Shown: piece by piece, positions 27,011-34,957 of the stretch
Numbering within the stretch: position 1 is the stretch's first letter
Layout of the letters: each line of letters opens with the position of its first letter
Assembly: GCA_015056175.1 (NCBI GenBank)
Contig: SVGT01000002.1
Coordinates: forward strand, 1 to 64,000
DNA: 64,000 bases
Direction: 5' to 3'
DNA from: Clostridiales bacterium
Lineage (GTDB): Bacteria; Bacillota; Clostridia; Christensenellales; Aristaeellaceae
The notes under the pieces: generated by a model
The model's database searches: none
What the model was told of the DNA's origin: nothing
Seen by the model: the letters and a program-made list of their open reading frames with translations, nothing else
Position numbers and translations under genes: made by a program

Positions 27011-27039
27011 GATTTTTGTACCCGAAAGGAGCAAGCATT

Positions 27040-28092
27040 ATGAGCATGCAAGCAACGCCCTTTGGCGTGGATCTGATCGGCCGCAGGATGACGCTGTACA
27101 CCATGACCAACAAGCAGGGCGCCTCCGTATCCGTGCTGGATTTCGGCGCGCATCTGGTATCCGTCACCGTGCCGGATAAAAACGGCGTGATGAAGGACGT
27201 GGTGCTGGGCTTTGATACGCTTCAGGAATACGATGAAAAGCCCTCCTTCCTGGGCGCCATCGTGGGCCGCTACGGCAACCGCATCGGCGGCGCCAAATTT
27301 ACCCTGAACGGCACAGAATACACCCTGTTCAAAAATGACGGCAACAACTCCCTCCACGGCGGTCTGGAAGGCTTTGACAAAAAGTGGTTCCAGGGCACCT
27401 ACATGGAAGGCGAACACGAGGATTGCCTGGTGCTCACCTACATCTCCCACGACGGCGAGGAAGGCTATCCCGGCAAAATGCACGTGCAGGTCTCCTATGC
27501 CTGGGACGATACCAATACCCTCACCATCCGCTACATGGCCCAGAGCGATAAGGACACCGTGGTCAACATGACCAACCATGCCTACTTCAACCTGGCCGGC
27601 GAGGGCAGCGGCGATACACTGGATCATGAACTGTCCGTGTATGCCGATTACACCACCGAGGTGGACGGCGAACTGATCCCCACGGGCAGGATTCTGCCCC
27701 TCAAGGGTACCGCGCTTGATCTGAACGCCCCTGTCACGCTGCGTCAGCTGCTTGGCAGGCAGGATGAGTGCCCGCCCATCAGGCAGGTGAACGGCCTGGA
27801 CTTCAACTTCTGCCTGCGGGGCGAAGGCCTGCGCGAGTGTGCGCTGCTGCGCGATCCGGAAAGCCATCGCACCATGCATGTGCTTACCACCGAGCCCGGC
27901 ATCCAGATCTATTCCGGTCAGGGGCTTAGCCTGGAGGGCAAGGGCGGCAAGCATTACGGCGCCTTTGCCGGCATCGCCATGGAAACCCAGCACTACCCCG
28001 ACAGCCCCAACCATGACAACTTCCCCACCACCACCCTCCGCGCCGGCGACGTGATGACCTCTACCACCCAGTACCGGTTTACGGTGGAATAA
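27040..28092 (+). CDS. galM: Aldose 1-epimerase (galactose mutarotase)
   Basis: Interconverts alpha and beta anomers of hexoses. 350 residues. The catalytic histidines are in NNSLHGG and MTNHAYFNL, and the catalytic Glu is in TTEPGIQIYSGQ. The NRIGGAKFTLNG segment is also typical. I start at ATG 27040, behind GAAAGGAG, rather than the upstream ATG at 27016, which lies before that site. It follows the deoC terminator directly with no obvious promoter, so it probably depends on read-through or a weak promoter. Repeat island B begins about 60 bp after its stop. Confidence 0.95.
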   Translation: MSMQATPFGVDLIGRRMTLYTMTNKQGASVSVLDFGAHLVSVTVPDKNGVMKDVVLGFDTLQEYDEKPSFLGAIVGRYGNRIGGAKFTLNGTEYTLFKNDGNNSLHGGLEGFDKKWFQGTYMEGEHEDCLVLTYISHDGEEGYPGKMHVQVSYAWDDTNTLTIRYMAQSDKDTVVNMTNHAYFNLAGEGSGDTLDHELSVYADYTTEVDGELIPTGRILPLKGTALDLNAPVTLRQLLGRQDECPPIRQVNGLDFNFCLRGEGLRECALLRDPESHRTMHVLTTEPGIQIYSGQGLSLEGKGGKHYGAFAGIAMETQHYPDSPNHDNFPTTTLRAGDVMTSTTQYRFTVE

Positions 28093-28150
28093 AAGCAGCT
28101 TGCATGCATTTTCACGTCCCTCGACAGGTGTTTGTCGCCGGACGGGGGCA

Positions 28151-28765
28151 CTTCGTGGGGGCTGCGCGCCCCCACACCTGCGGCAGGGAGATGATCTCCC
28201 TGCACCCACCGTATCGGACACAGGTGAATGAGCTGCCAACTGTTTCCCGATGAGGCAATAAACCAAAAAAGAACTCCGTCCCGTGACATGATCCATGTCA
28301 TCGGACGGAGTTGTGCTTTGCTAAATCCCCATTCATCGCCACGGCGATCCGCCGGGCCAGGGCGCGCTTTGCGCGTCTGGCCTCCTTCATCAACCAAGGC
28401 AGGGAGCAAATTCATTTGCTCCTGCTCTTGGTGATGAAGTTCCCGTTTTTCTCCGTGTACGGAGAAAAACAGCGGATCGCTCAAACATGTCCCACTCAAC
28501 CCGTTGACTTTTCCCCAGCAAATCGGAGGGAGTAAACCCCCGCCCTACGGCATTTGACAAACTGCTATGCGAGCCATAGGAACGCGTTTCATTCTTCATT
28601 CGGCGCAGCCGCTGCCCATACCTTACAGCACTTGTTGCATTGGGAAACAATCCGGAAGTTAACACCTGTCTGACCAATACTGCGGGTGCAGGGTACTCAG
28701 TACCCTGCCTCAGGGTTTGGGGCTGAGTAAGCCCCAAGAAAAACCTGAACAGGGTTCCACGAAGG
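28151..28765. repeat. Repeat island B: inverted counterpart of island A
   Basis: The 759 bp from 28093 to 28851 contain no credible gene. 28151-28765 matches the reverse complement of 23308-23878 block by block. It lacks the ~105-bp segment of A but has its own insertions. One is a perfect long hairpin (28272-28312, arms ACTCCGTC and GACGGAGT around TGACATG/CATGTCA). Others are palindromes at 28183-28203, 28688-28708 and 28717-28737. Confidence 0.85.
28343..28482. repeat. Module M1, copy B
   Basis: Ends in GCGATCCGC and GCGGATCGCT like copy A, with the same three hairpins and the same direction on the plus strand, although the sequences on both sides are inverted relative to island A. Confidence 0.8.
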
Positions 28766-28782
28766 ATATTTCCGGACAGCTC

Positions 28783-28811
28783 TTGCAATTTATGGGAAAG
28801 AGGCATACAAT
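28783..28811 (+). promoter_or_regulatory. Promoter of the P-II-like gene
   Basis: TTGCAA (28783-28788), 17 bp, TACAAT (28806-28811), starting 18 bp after the edge of island B. Confidence 0.85.
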
Positions 28812-28851
28812 ATGGATGTCCCATTCTACCTATTAAAAGGAGATCGACGAT

Positions 28852-29190
28852 ATGCAGCTGTTTGTACTGGTTCTCAACAAAACCGAACTGATGGAAGATA
28901 TTCTGCACCAGATGGCGCTGAGCGGCATCAAGGGCGCCACCGTGCTGGAGAGCACGGGCATGGCACGCCTGCTGAAGGACGTGGACGATATGCCCTTCTT
29001 CTCCGGTCTGCGCTCCATGCTCAACCAGAACCGTTCCCAGAGCAACACCATTTTTGTGGTGCTGGAGGACAACCAGGTGGAAACCGCCCGCAAGATCGTG
29101 CGGGAAGTGACCGGCGGTCTGGACAAGCCCGACACCGGCATCATGTTCGCGCTGCCCACGCTGTTTGTGGAAGGCGTCAACAAAAAGTAA
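28852..29190 (+). CDS. P-II-like small signalling protein
   Basis: 112 residues with the beta-alpha-beta ferredoxin-like pattern of the P-II/CutA superfamily: LFVLVLNKTELMEDILHQM, then GIKGATVLESTGMARLL, and a second unit at TIFVVLEDNQVETARKIV. The GATVLEST segment corresponds to the GxTxxxxxG stretch before the T-loop in P-II proteins. It is not GlnB/GlnK: the uridylylation tyrosine and typical signature are missing. ATG 28852 follows AAAAGGAG. The next gene, 84 bp on, is a cation/proton antiporter, so it may sense a nucleotide and gate that transporter. An imperfect GC hairpin lies between them. Confidence 0.75.
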   Translation: MQLFVLVLNKTELMEDILHQMALSGIKGATVLESTGMARLLKDVDDMPFFSGLRSMLNQNRSQSNTIFVVLEDNQVETARKIVREVTGGLDKPDTGIMFALPTLFVEGVNKK

Positions 29191-29274
29191 CGCTGCATTT
29201 TAGCGGCCCCGCGCTCCGGCGTGCGGGCTCGCTTTATGTGTAAAATTACCGCACCATACATCGGAGGAACACCC

Positions 29275-30456
29275 ATGAATATCCTGCTTGTGGTGGCCAT
29301 CGCGCTGATCGGCGGCTTGCTTCTGAGCCGTCTTGCCACGCTGGCCAAGCTGCCCAACGTAACCGCATTTCTCATCGCAGGTCTTTTGATCGGCCCCAGC
29401 GTGCTGGGCCTCATCCCCCACGAATCCCTGGCCTCCATGTCCATCGTCAGCGAGGCGGCGCTGGGCTTCATCGCCTTCTCCATCGGCGGCGAGTTCAAGC
29501 TCTCCCACCTCAAAAAGATCGGCAAGGCGCCGCTTACCATCACCGCGGCGCAGGGCATTGCCACCGCGCTGTTTATCGACGTAGGCCTCATCCTGCTGGG
29601 CTTTGACGTACCCACCGCGCTGCTGCTGGGCGCTATCGGCCTTGCCACCGCCCCTGCGGCAACGCTCATGGTGGTGCGCCAGTACAAGGCCGACGGCCCC
29701 GTGACCCGCATGCTGCTGCCCGTGGTCGCCATGGACGACGCGCTGGGCCTGATGGTATACAGCATCAGCGCATCAGTTGCCCAGGCGCTGCTGGGCGGCG
29801 AAATGACGGTGAGCAGCATGCTGGTGGCCCCGCTGGTGGAAATCGTGGGCAGCCTTGCGCTTGGCGTGGCGCTGGGTCTGGTGCTCACCTATGCCGCCAA
29901 CTTCTTCCGCTCCCGCGGCAATAAGCTGGCGCTGACCATTGCCTGCGTGCTGCTGGGCGTGGCGCTGTGCGGCATGTGGCACCTGTCCTCGCTCCTGGTG
30001 TGCATGATGATCGGCGCCGTGGTGGTCAACATGAGCAACAAGGCCGGCGTCATCATGGAGCAGACCGACCGCTTCACCCCGCCCCTGTTCCTGCTCTTCT
30101 TTGTGCTCTCCGGCGCGGAGCTGGATCTGAGCGTGCTGCCCATGGTGGGCGTGCTGGGCGCGGCCTACGTCATCCTCCGCTCCCTGGGCAAGTGCCTGGG
30201 CACCACGGCGGGCGCGCTGATGGTCAAGAGCGACAAGAACATCCGCAATTATCTGGGCTTCACCCTGCTGCCCCAGGCCGGCGTTGCCATCGGTATGGCG
30301 CAGCTCACCGTGGGCCGCTTCCCCGAGCTTGGTACGATGATCAATACCGTGGTGCTGGCAGGCGTGCTGGTGTTCGAGCTGCTTGGCCCCATCATTACCA
30401 AATGGGCGCTGAGCAAGGCCGGCGAAATTCCCCAGGCGCAAAAGAGCAAGGCGTAA
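29275..30456 (+). CDS. CPA2-type cation:proton antiporter
   Basis: 393 residues, almost entirely about 12 transmembrane helices. N-terminal LPNVTAFLIAGLLIGPSVLG and FIAFSIGGEF, and the central AMDDALGLMVYS (the acidic DD pair of the ion site), are hallmarks of the NhaP/Kef-like CPA2 family. There is no C-terminal TrkA-N domain, so regulation must come from elsewhere, possibly the preceding P-II-like protein. ATG 29275 follows CGGAGGAAC. The ion (Na+ or K+) cannot be decided. Confidence 0.88.
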   Translation: MNILLVVAIALIGGLLLSRLATLAKLPNVTAFLIAGLLIGPSVLGLIPHESLASMSIVSEAALGFIAFSIGGEFKLSHLKKIGKAPLTITAAQGIATALFIDVGLILLGFDVPTALLLGAIGLATAPAATLMVVRQYKADGPVTRMLLPVVAMDDALGLMVYSISASVAQALLGGEMTVSSMLVAPLVEIVGSLALGVALGLVLTYAANFFRSRGNKLALTIACVLLGVALCGMWHLSSLLVCMMIGAVVVNMSNKAGVIMEQTDRFTPPLFLLFFVLSGAELDLSVLPMVGVLGAAYVILRSLGKCLGTTAGALMVKSDKNIRNYLGFTLLPQAGVAIGMAQLTVGRFPELGTMINTVVLAGVLVFELLGPIITKWALSKAGEIPQAQKSKA

Positions 30457-30500
30457 CGCAAATTTTATCCGGTTTGCCCGCATCAAATGCGAAAAATGTC

Positions 30501-30529
30501 TTGCAATTTCACATGCGCCATGCTATAAT
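30501..30529 (+). promoter_or_regulatory. Promoter of rpmE
   Basis: TTGCAA (30501-30506), 17 bp, TATAAT (30524-30529) with a TGC extended -10. Confidence 0.9.
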
Positions 30530-30596
30530 GTATCCTGCGGCTCATAGAGTGCCCTTTATGAATCCGCTATTTGTAGGGCAAAAGAGGTGAAATGGA

Positions 30597-30794
30597 ATGA
30601 AGGAAAAGATCCATCCTAAGTACGGCAAGTCTATCGTGCGCTGCGTGTGCGGCGAAACGTTCGAAACCGGCTCCATCAAGGGTGAGCTGAAGGTCGAAAT
30701 CTGCTCCAAGTGCCATCCCTTCTACACCGGTAAGCAGAAGATGGTGGACAGCGGCGGCCGCGTCGATCGCTTCAAGAAGCGCTTCGGTCTGTAA
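30597..30794 (+). CDS. rpmE: 50S ribosomal protein L31 (zinc-binding type)
   Basis: 65 residues. The family pattern is complete: [11 protein letters not shown], the CVCGETF knuckle, then [14 protein letters not shown] and a basic C-terminus (DRFKKRFG). The cysteines (RCVC and CSKC) make it the zinc-carrying form. The start follows AGAGGTGAAATGGA. Its own promoter and terminator make it monocistronic. Confidence 0.97.
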   Translation: MKEKIHPKYGKSIVRCVCGETFETGSIKGELKVEICSKCHPFYTGKQKMVDSGGRVDRFKKRFGL

Positions 30795-30804
30795 TAACAA
30801 CCAT

Positions 30805-30838
30805 AAAAGCAGCAGCCATGCAGGCATGCTGCTTTTCT
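30805..30838 (+). terminator. Terminator after rpmE
   Basis: Ten-bp stem AAAAGCAGCA/TGCTGCTTTT (30805-30814 with 30827-30836), followed by a U-rich stretch. Confidence 0.9.
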
Positions 30839-30873
30839 TTTGCGCAAAATTGTGGCAAAACGCCCCGTTTGCG

Positions 30874-30903
30874 TTGCGTGAACAGGGGTTTGTGGTATAT
30901 AAT
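30874..30903 (+). promoter_or_regulatory. Promoter of the DUF1385–prmC–prfA operon
   Basis: TTGCGT (30874-30879), 18 bp, TATAAT (30898-30903). Confidence 0.75.
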
Positions 30904-30943
30904 AGTGTGTATGTATTTACTGAAACAAAGGAGTATTTACGAT

Positions 30944-31981
30944 ATGAAAAACCCCTCCTGCCCCAAGGTGGATATCGGCGGTCAGGCCGTGCTGGAAGGC
31001 GTCATGATGAAAGCCCCGGAGCATATTGCCGTGGCCGTGCGCCGGGAAAACGGCGACGTGATCGTCAAGCGCGAACAGTATGAATCCCCCGCCAAAAAGC
31101 ATAAGTGGATGGCGCTGCCCTTCATCCGCGGCTCGGTGAACATGGTGCAGATGCTGTCCATGGGCATGAAAACGCTGACCGACGCCACGGATATGCTGGG
31201 CGTGGAAGCAGAAGAGCCCTCCAAGTTTGAAAAATGGCTGGCTGCAAAGCTTGGCAAATCCGTGGACAAGGTGGTCATGGCCGTCGCCGCCGTGCTGGCT
31301 GTGATCCTCTCCATCGGCCTGTTTATCCTGCTGCCCAACGTGGTCATCAAGCTGTTCCCCGCCGCTGCCACCGGCGGCATGCTGCTGCTGAAAAACCTGG
31401 CCTCCGGCGTGGTGCGCATTGCGATCCTCATCGGCTATATTCTGCTGGCCGGACGCATCCCGGATATGTACCGCACCTTCCAGTACCACGGCGCGGAGCA
31501 TAAAACGGTGTACTGCAACGAGCACGATTTGCCCCTGACCCCCGAAAACTGCCGTCCCTTTACCACGCTCCATCCCCGCTGCGGCACCAGCTTCCTGCTC
31601 ATCACCTTTGTATTGTCCATCGTGTTCTATTCGGTGATCGACGTGCTGGTGCTGATGGTGACCGGCTTTGACCTGGGCGGCAATTATCTGCTGCGCGTGC
31701 TTTCCCGCCTGCTGCTGCTGCCCGTGGTGGCCGGCATCAGCTACGAAAGCCTGAAGGCGCTGGCCCATCACGATTCTGTGCTGACCCGCATCCTACGCTG
31801 GCCCGGCATGCAGATGCAGCGCATCACCACCCATAACCCCACGGACGAAATGCTGCAGGTGGCCATCGTATCCATGAAGACGGCGCTGAGCGGCCTGCCA
31901 GAGGGCGAAATGACCCCCGAAGGCTGGGTGCGTTTGACCGCCGAGCAGGTGGACGCCCTGACCGGCGTGACGCGGGCATGA
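30944..31981 (+). CDS. DUF1385 (YqhQ-like) membrane protein
   Basis: 345 residues from ATG 30944 behind AAAGGAG. The N-terminal VDIGGQAVLEGVMMKAPEHI is the DUF1385 hallmark. Next come two helices (about 110-160), the FQYHGAEHKTVYCNEH motif, and then HPRCGTSFLL before further helices. The His/Cys pattern suggests a metal site at the membrane. The biochemical role is unknown. The position between rpmE and prmC-prfA is conserved in many Clostridia. The stop overlaps the prmC start (ATGA). Confidence 0.93.
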   Translation: MKNPSCPKVDIGGQAVLEGVMMKAPEHIAVAVRRENGDVIVKREQYESPAKKHKWMALPFIRGSVNMVQMLSMGMKTLTDATDMLGVEAEEPSKFEKWLAAKLGKSVDKVVMAVAAVLAVILSIGLFILLPNVVIKLFPAAATGGMLLLKNLASGVVRIAILIGYILLAGRIPDMYRTFQYHGAEHKTVYCNEHDLPLTPENCRPFTTLHPRCGTSFLLITFVLSIVFYSVIDVLVLMVTGFDLGGNYLLRVLSRLLLLPVVAGISYESLKALAHHDSVLTRILRWPGMQMQRITTHNPTDEMLQVAIVSMKTALSGLPEGEMTPEGWVRLTAEQVDALTGVTRA

Positions 31982-32811
31982 CGGTCCGCGAGCTGTTGCG
32001 GGAGGGCGTCAGGGTTTTGAATGAGGCCTGCGTCCCCTCCCCCAAACTGGATAGTGAATTTCTGTTAGCCGAGGCGCTGAAAACGCCCCGGCTCAACTTG
32101 CTTTTATCCCAGAGCGACGAGGTGCCCTCCTCTGCGGAGGAAAGCTTCCGCGCGCTGCTCAATCGCAGAGCCGGGCGGGAGCCGCTCCAGTACATCCTGG
32201 GCACGGAAAGCTTTTTCGGTTTGCCCTTTCGGGTATCGCCCCATGTGCTGATTCCCCGGGACGATACGGAATCCCTGTGCGAGCGGGCGCTGGAGGTACT
32301 CAAACAGAACGGCGCCGTGCTGGACCTTTGCACCGGCTCCGGCGCGCTGGCGGTGGCCATCGCCCATACCAGGCAGGACGCCCGCGTATCCGCCTGCGAT
32401 CTGAGCCCGGATGCGCTCTCCGTCGCCCGGAGCAACGCTGCCTTGAACGGCGTTTCCGTGCAGTTTTATGAGGGCGATCTGTTTGCCGCAGTGGGCGAAA
32501 AAACCTTTGATCTCATCGTATCCAACCCGCCCTACATTCCGGACGGGGACATCGCTTCCCTGCAGGAGGAGGTGCGGTTTGAGCCCCGCATGGCGCTGGC
32601 AGGCGGCGGCGACGGGCTGGATTTTTACCGCCGCATCGCAAAGGAAGCGCCGCTGCATTTGAACGAAAACGGCTGGCTGTGTCTGGAGATCGGCGATACG
32701 CAGGGCAGGGACGTGATGGCATTGCTTGCGCCCCATTTCGACTCAGTTACGCTGCATCATGATCTGAGCGGCCACCCCCGTGTGGTCAGAGGGCGGGTGA
32801 AAAAAGCATGA
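31978..32811 (+). CDS. prmC: Peptide chain release factor N5-glutamine methyltransferase
   Basis: SAM-dependent enzyme that methylates the GGQ glutamine of release factors. 277 residues. The N-terminal helical domain ends in REPLQYILGTESFFGLPF. The methyltransferase has the SAM loop VLDLCTGSGALAVAIA and the catalytic NPPY motif (SNPPYIPD, near residue 182). It overlaps the DUF1385 gene by four bases, and its substrate gene prfA starts inside its last codons, a tightly coupled enzyme–substrate pair. Confidence 0.96.
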   Translation: MTVRELLREGVRVLNEACVPSPKLDSEFLLAEALKTPRLNLLLSQSDEVPSSAEESFRALLNRRAGREPLQYILGTESFFGLPFRVSPHVLIPRDDTESLCERALEVLKQNGAVLDLCTGSGALAVAIAHTRQDARVSACDLSPDALSVARSNAALNGVSVQFYEGDLFAAVGEKTFDLIVSNPPYIPDGDIASLQEEVRFEPRMALAGGGDGLDFYRRIAKEAPLHLNENGWLCLEIGDTQGRDVMALLAPHFDSVTLHHDLSGHPRVVRGRVKKA

Positions 32812-33878
32812 TCGAAAATCAGTTTAACGCCCTTGAAGCCCGGTATGAGGAATTGCTCACCGCCTCCGAGCAAAACGACGTGGTGACGGATATTGCCCTG
32901 TTCCGCCGCATCCAGAAGGAGCTTAACGAGCTTGAACCCAAGATGGACACGTGGAAGCGTTATCTTGCGCTTGAGGAAGCCATCGCGCAAGCCCAGGATA
33001 TGCAAAGCGATCCCGACCTTGGCGATATGGCCCAGGAGGAATTGCGCGCGCTACTGCCGGAAAAGGAACGCATGCGGCATGAACTGAAGCTCCTGCTCAT
33101 CCCCCGGGATGAGGACGACGAGCGCAACGTGGTGGTGGAGGTGCGCCCCGGCGCGGGCGGCGATGAGGCGGCGCTCTTTGCGGCGCTGCTCACCCGCATG
33201 TACCAGCGCTATGCGGAAAAGCACCGGTTGAAATTTGAAAGCGTATCCCTGTCCGATACGGAGCTGGGCGGCGTGAAGGAAGCGGTATTCACCCTGTCGG
33301 GCAGCGGCGCCTATGCCGCCCTCAAGCACGAAAGCGGCGTGCACCGCATCCAGCGCGTGCCCGTCACGGAGGCAGGCGGCCGCATCCACACGTCCACGGC
33401 CACGGTGGCCGTGCTGCCGGAGGCGGAGGACGTGGAAGTAAATATCGACCCCGGCGACGTGCGCATCGATACCTACCGCGCCTCCGGTCACGGCGGCCAG
33501 TACATCAACCGTACCGACTCCGCCGTGCGCCTGACCCATTTGCCCACAGGCCTTGTGGTCACCTGTCAGGACGAAAAAAGTCAGCTCAAGAATAAGGAAA
33601 AAGCCTTTAAGGTACTAAAATCCCGCCTGTACGATCTGTACCGGCAGCAAAAGGACCGGGCCTATGCGGAAAACCGGCGCGCCCAGGTGGGCAGCGGCGA
33701 GCGCAACGAGCGCATCCGCACCTATAATTTCCCCCAGGGCCGGGTCACCGATCATCGGGTGAACCTGACGCTGTACAAGATCGACGCCGTGATGGACGGC
33801 GAACTGGACGAGATCATCGACGCCCTCCGGCTCCGGGAGCAGGAAGAAAAGCTCCGGGCGCTGGAAGGGAGCATGTAA
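32808..33878 (+). CDS. prfA: Peptide chain release factor 1
   Basis: 356 residues. Terminates translation at UAA/UAG. The stop-codon tripeptide PVT lies in QRVPVTEAGGRIHTS, and the hydrolysis loop is SGHGGQYINRTDSAVR (near 229). Most RF1 proteins read GAGGQHVN here, so the residues beside GGQ are slightly unusual, but GGQ itself is intact. The start overlaps prmC by four bases. Confidence 0.97.
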   Translation: MIENQFNALEARYEELLTASEQNDVVTDIALFRRIQKELNELEPKMDTWKRYLALEEAIAQAQDMQSDPDLGDMAQEELRALLPEKERMRHELKLLLIPRDEDDERNVVVEVRPGAGGDEAALFAALLTRMYQRYAEKHRLKFESVSLSDTELGGVKEAVFTLSGSGAYAALKHESGVHRIQRVPVTEAGGRIHTSTATVAVLPEAEDVEVNIDPGDVRIDTYRASGHGGQYINRTDSAVRLTHLPTGLVVTCQDEKSQLKNKEKAFKVLKSRLYDLYRQQKDRAYAENRRAQVGSGERNERIRTYNFPQGRVTDHRVNLTLYKIDAVMDGELDEIIDALRLREQEEKLRALEGSM

Positions 33879-33894
33879 AAAAGGAGATAGAACT

Positions 33895-34344
33895 ATGCGT
33901 TGTGTGGTTCAGCGGGTCACTTCTGCCAGCGTCACCTCCATGGGTGAAATGGCGGGTGAAATCGGCAAGGGGCTGATGGTGCTGCTGGGCGTGGAAGAGG
34001 GCGATACCGAAAAGGACGCCGTCTACATGGCCGGCAAGATCGTTAAATTGCGCATCTTTGAAGATGAAAACGAAAAAATGAACCTGTCTGTCCGGGACGT
34101 GCAGGGCGACGTGCTGTGCGTCAGCCAGTTTACCTTGCTTGGCGACGCCAGAGGCCAGAACCGCCCCGGCTTTACCAAGGCTGAAAACCCCGCCCGGGCG
34201 GATGAATTGTACATCCTGACCTGCGAGGAAATGCGCAAACTGGGCGTGAAGGTGGAAACAGGCGTGTTCCGCACCCACATGCAGGTGACGCTGTGCAACG
34301 ACGGCCCGGTCACGCTGCTGCTGGATTCCCGCAAAACCTTCTGA
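33895..34344 (+). CDS. dtd: D-aminoacyl-tRNA deacylase
   Basis: 149 residues, the normal length. Hydrolyses D-amino acids from mischarged tRNA. The family motifs are SQFTLLGDARGQNRPGF and the C-terminal NDGPVTLLLDS with the cross-subunit Gly-cisPro. The N-terminus MRCVVQRVTSASV is typical. ATG 33895 follows AAAGGAG. It sits between prfA and a metallo-hydrolase gene in the same operon. Confidence 0.97.
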   Translation: MRCVVQRVTSASVTSMGEMAGEIGKGLMVLLGVEEGDTEKDAVYMAGKIVKLRIFEDENEKMNLSVRDVQGDVLCVSQFTLLGDARGQNRPGFTKAENPARADELYILTCEEMRKLGVKVETGVFRTHMQVTLCNDGPVTLLLDSRKTF

Positions 34345-34357
34345 CAAGAGGTATTCT

Positions 34358-34957
34358 ATGCATATTGAACGGCTGACGCTGGGGGAGCTTGGCACCAACT
34401 GCTATATCGTATCCGAGGAGGAGGGCAGCAATCACGTGCTGCTCATCGATCCTGCGAACGAAGCGCTGCGCATCCTCCATCAGGTGGGGACGCGCAAGAT
34501 CGAAGGCGTGCTGCTCACCCACGGGCATTTTGACCATACCGGCGCGCTGCACGCCTTTGAGGGGCTGCCCATTCTGATCCACGAAGGGGACAAGGCGTTT
34601 CTTTCCGATCCCCATCTGGGCACGGGCGGCTTTGCGGGCATCGAGTACAGGGAGCGCCCTGCGGCGACCCGCCTGCTAAGGGACGGGGAAGAGATCCTGT
34701 TTGAAGGCTTCACAACGCCCCTTCAGGTGATCCACACCCCGGGCCACACCCCCGGCTCCTGCGTGTACAAAATGGATACGCATCTTTTTACCGGCGATAC
34801 GCTGTTTTGCCGCGGCTACGGCCGCACCGATCTCCCCGGCGGGGATTTTGCGGCGCTCGTTGCCTCCCTGCGCATGCTGCTGAAAATGCCGGAGGATCAC
34901 AAAGTTTATCCCGGCCACGGCGATATGACCACCCTGTTTCAGGAAAGAGGATACTGA
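34358..34957 (+). CDS. Metallo-beta-lactamase-fold hydrolase (glyoxalase II-like)
   Basis: 199 residues with the zinc-binding THGHFDHTG motif (HxHxDH), VIHTPGHTPGS, the bridging Asp in LFTGDTLFC and the last His in YPGHGDMTT. The short single-domain form is that of YcbL/YqgX-type enzymes rather than full glyoxalase II; hydroxyacylglutathione or another thioester is the usual guess. It overlaps hemZ by one base (TGATG). Confidence 0.88.
   Translation: MHIERLTLGELGTNCYIVSEEEGSNHVLLIDPANEALRILHQVGTRKIEGVLLTHGHFDHTGALHAFEGLPILIHEGDKAFLSDPHLGTGGFAGIEYRERPAATRLLRDGEEILFEGFTTPLQVIHTPGHTPGSCVYKMDTHLFTGDTLFCRGYGRTDLPGGDFAALVASLRMLLKMPEDHKVYPGHGDMTTLFQERGY

Noticed and set aside
32808..33878. Defective release factor because the residues beside GGQ differ (GHGGQYIN)
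   Set aside because: GGQ and PVT are intact and length is normal; the change is conservative.
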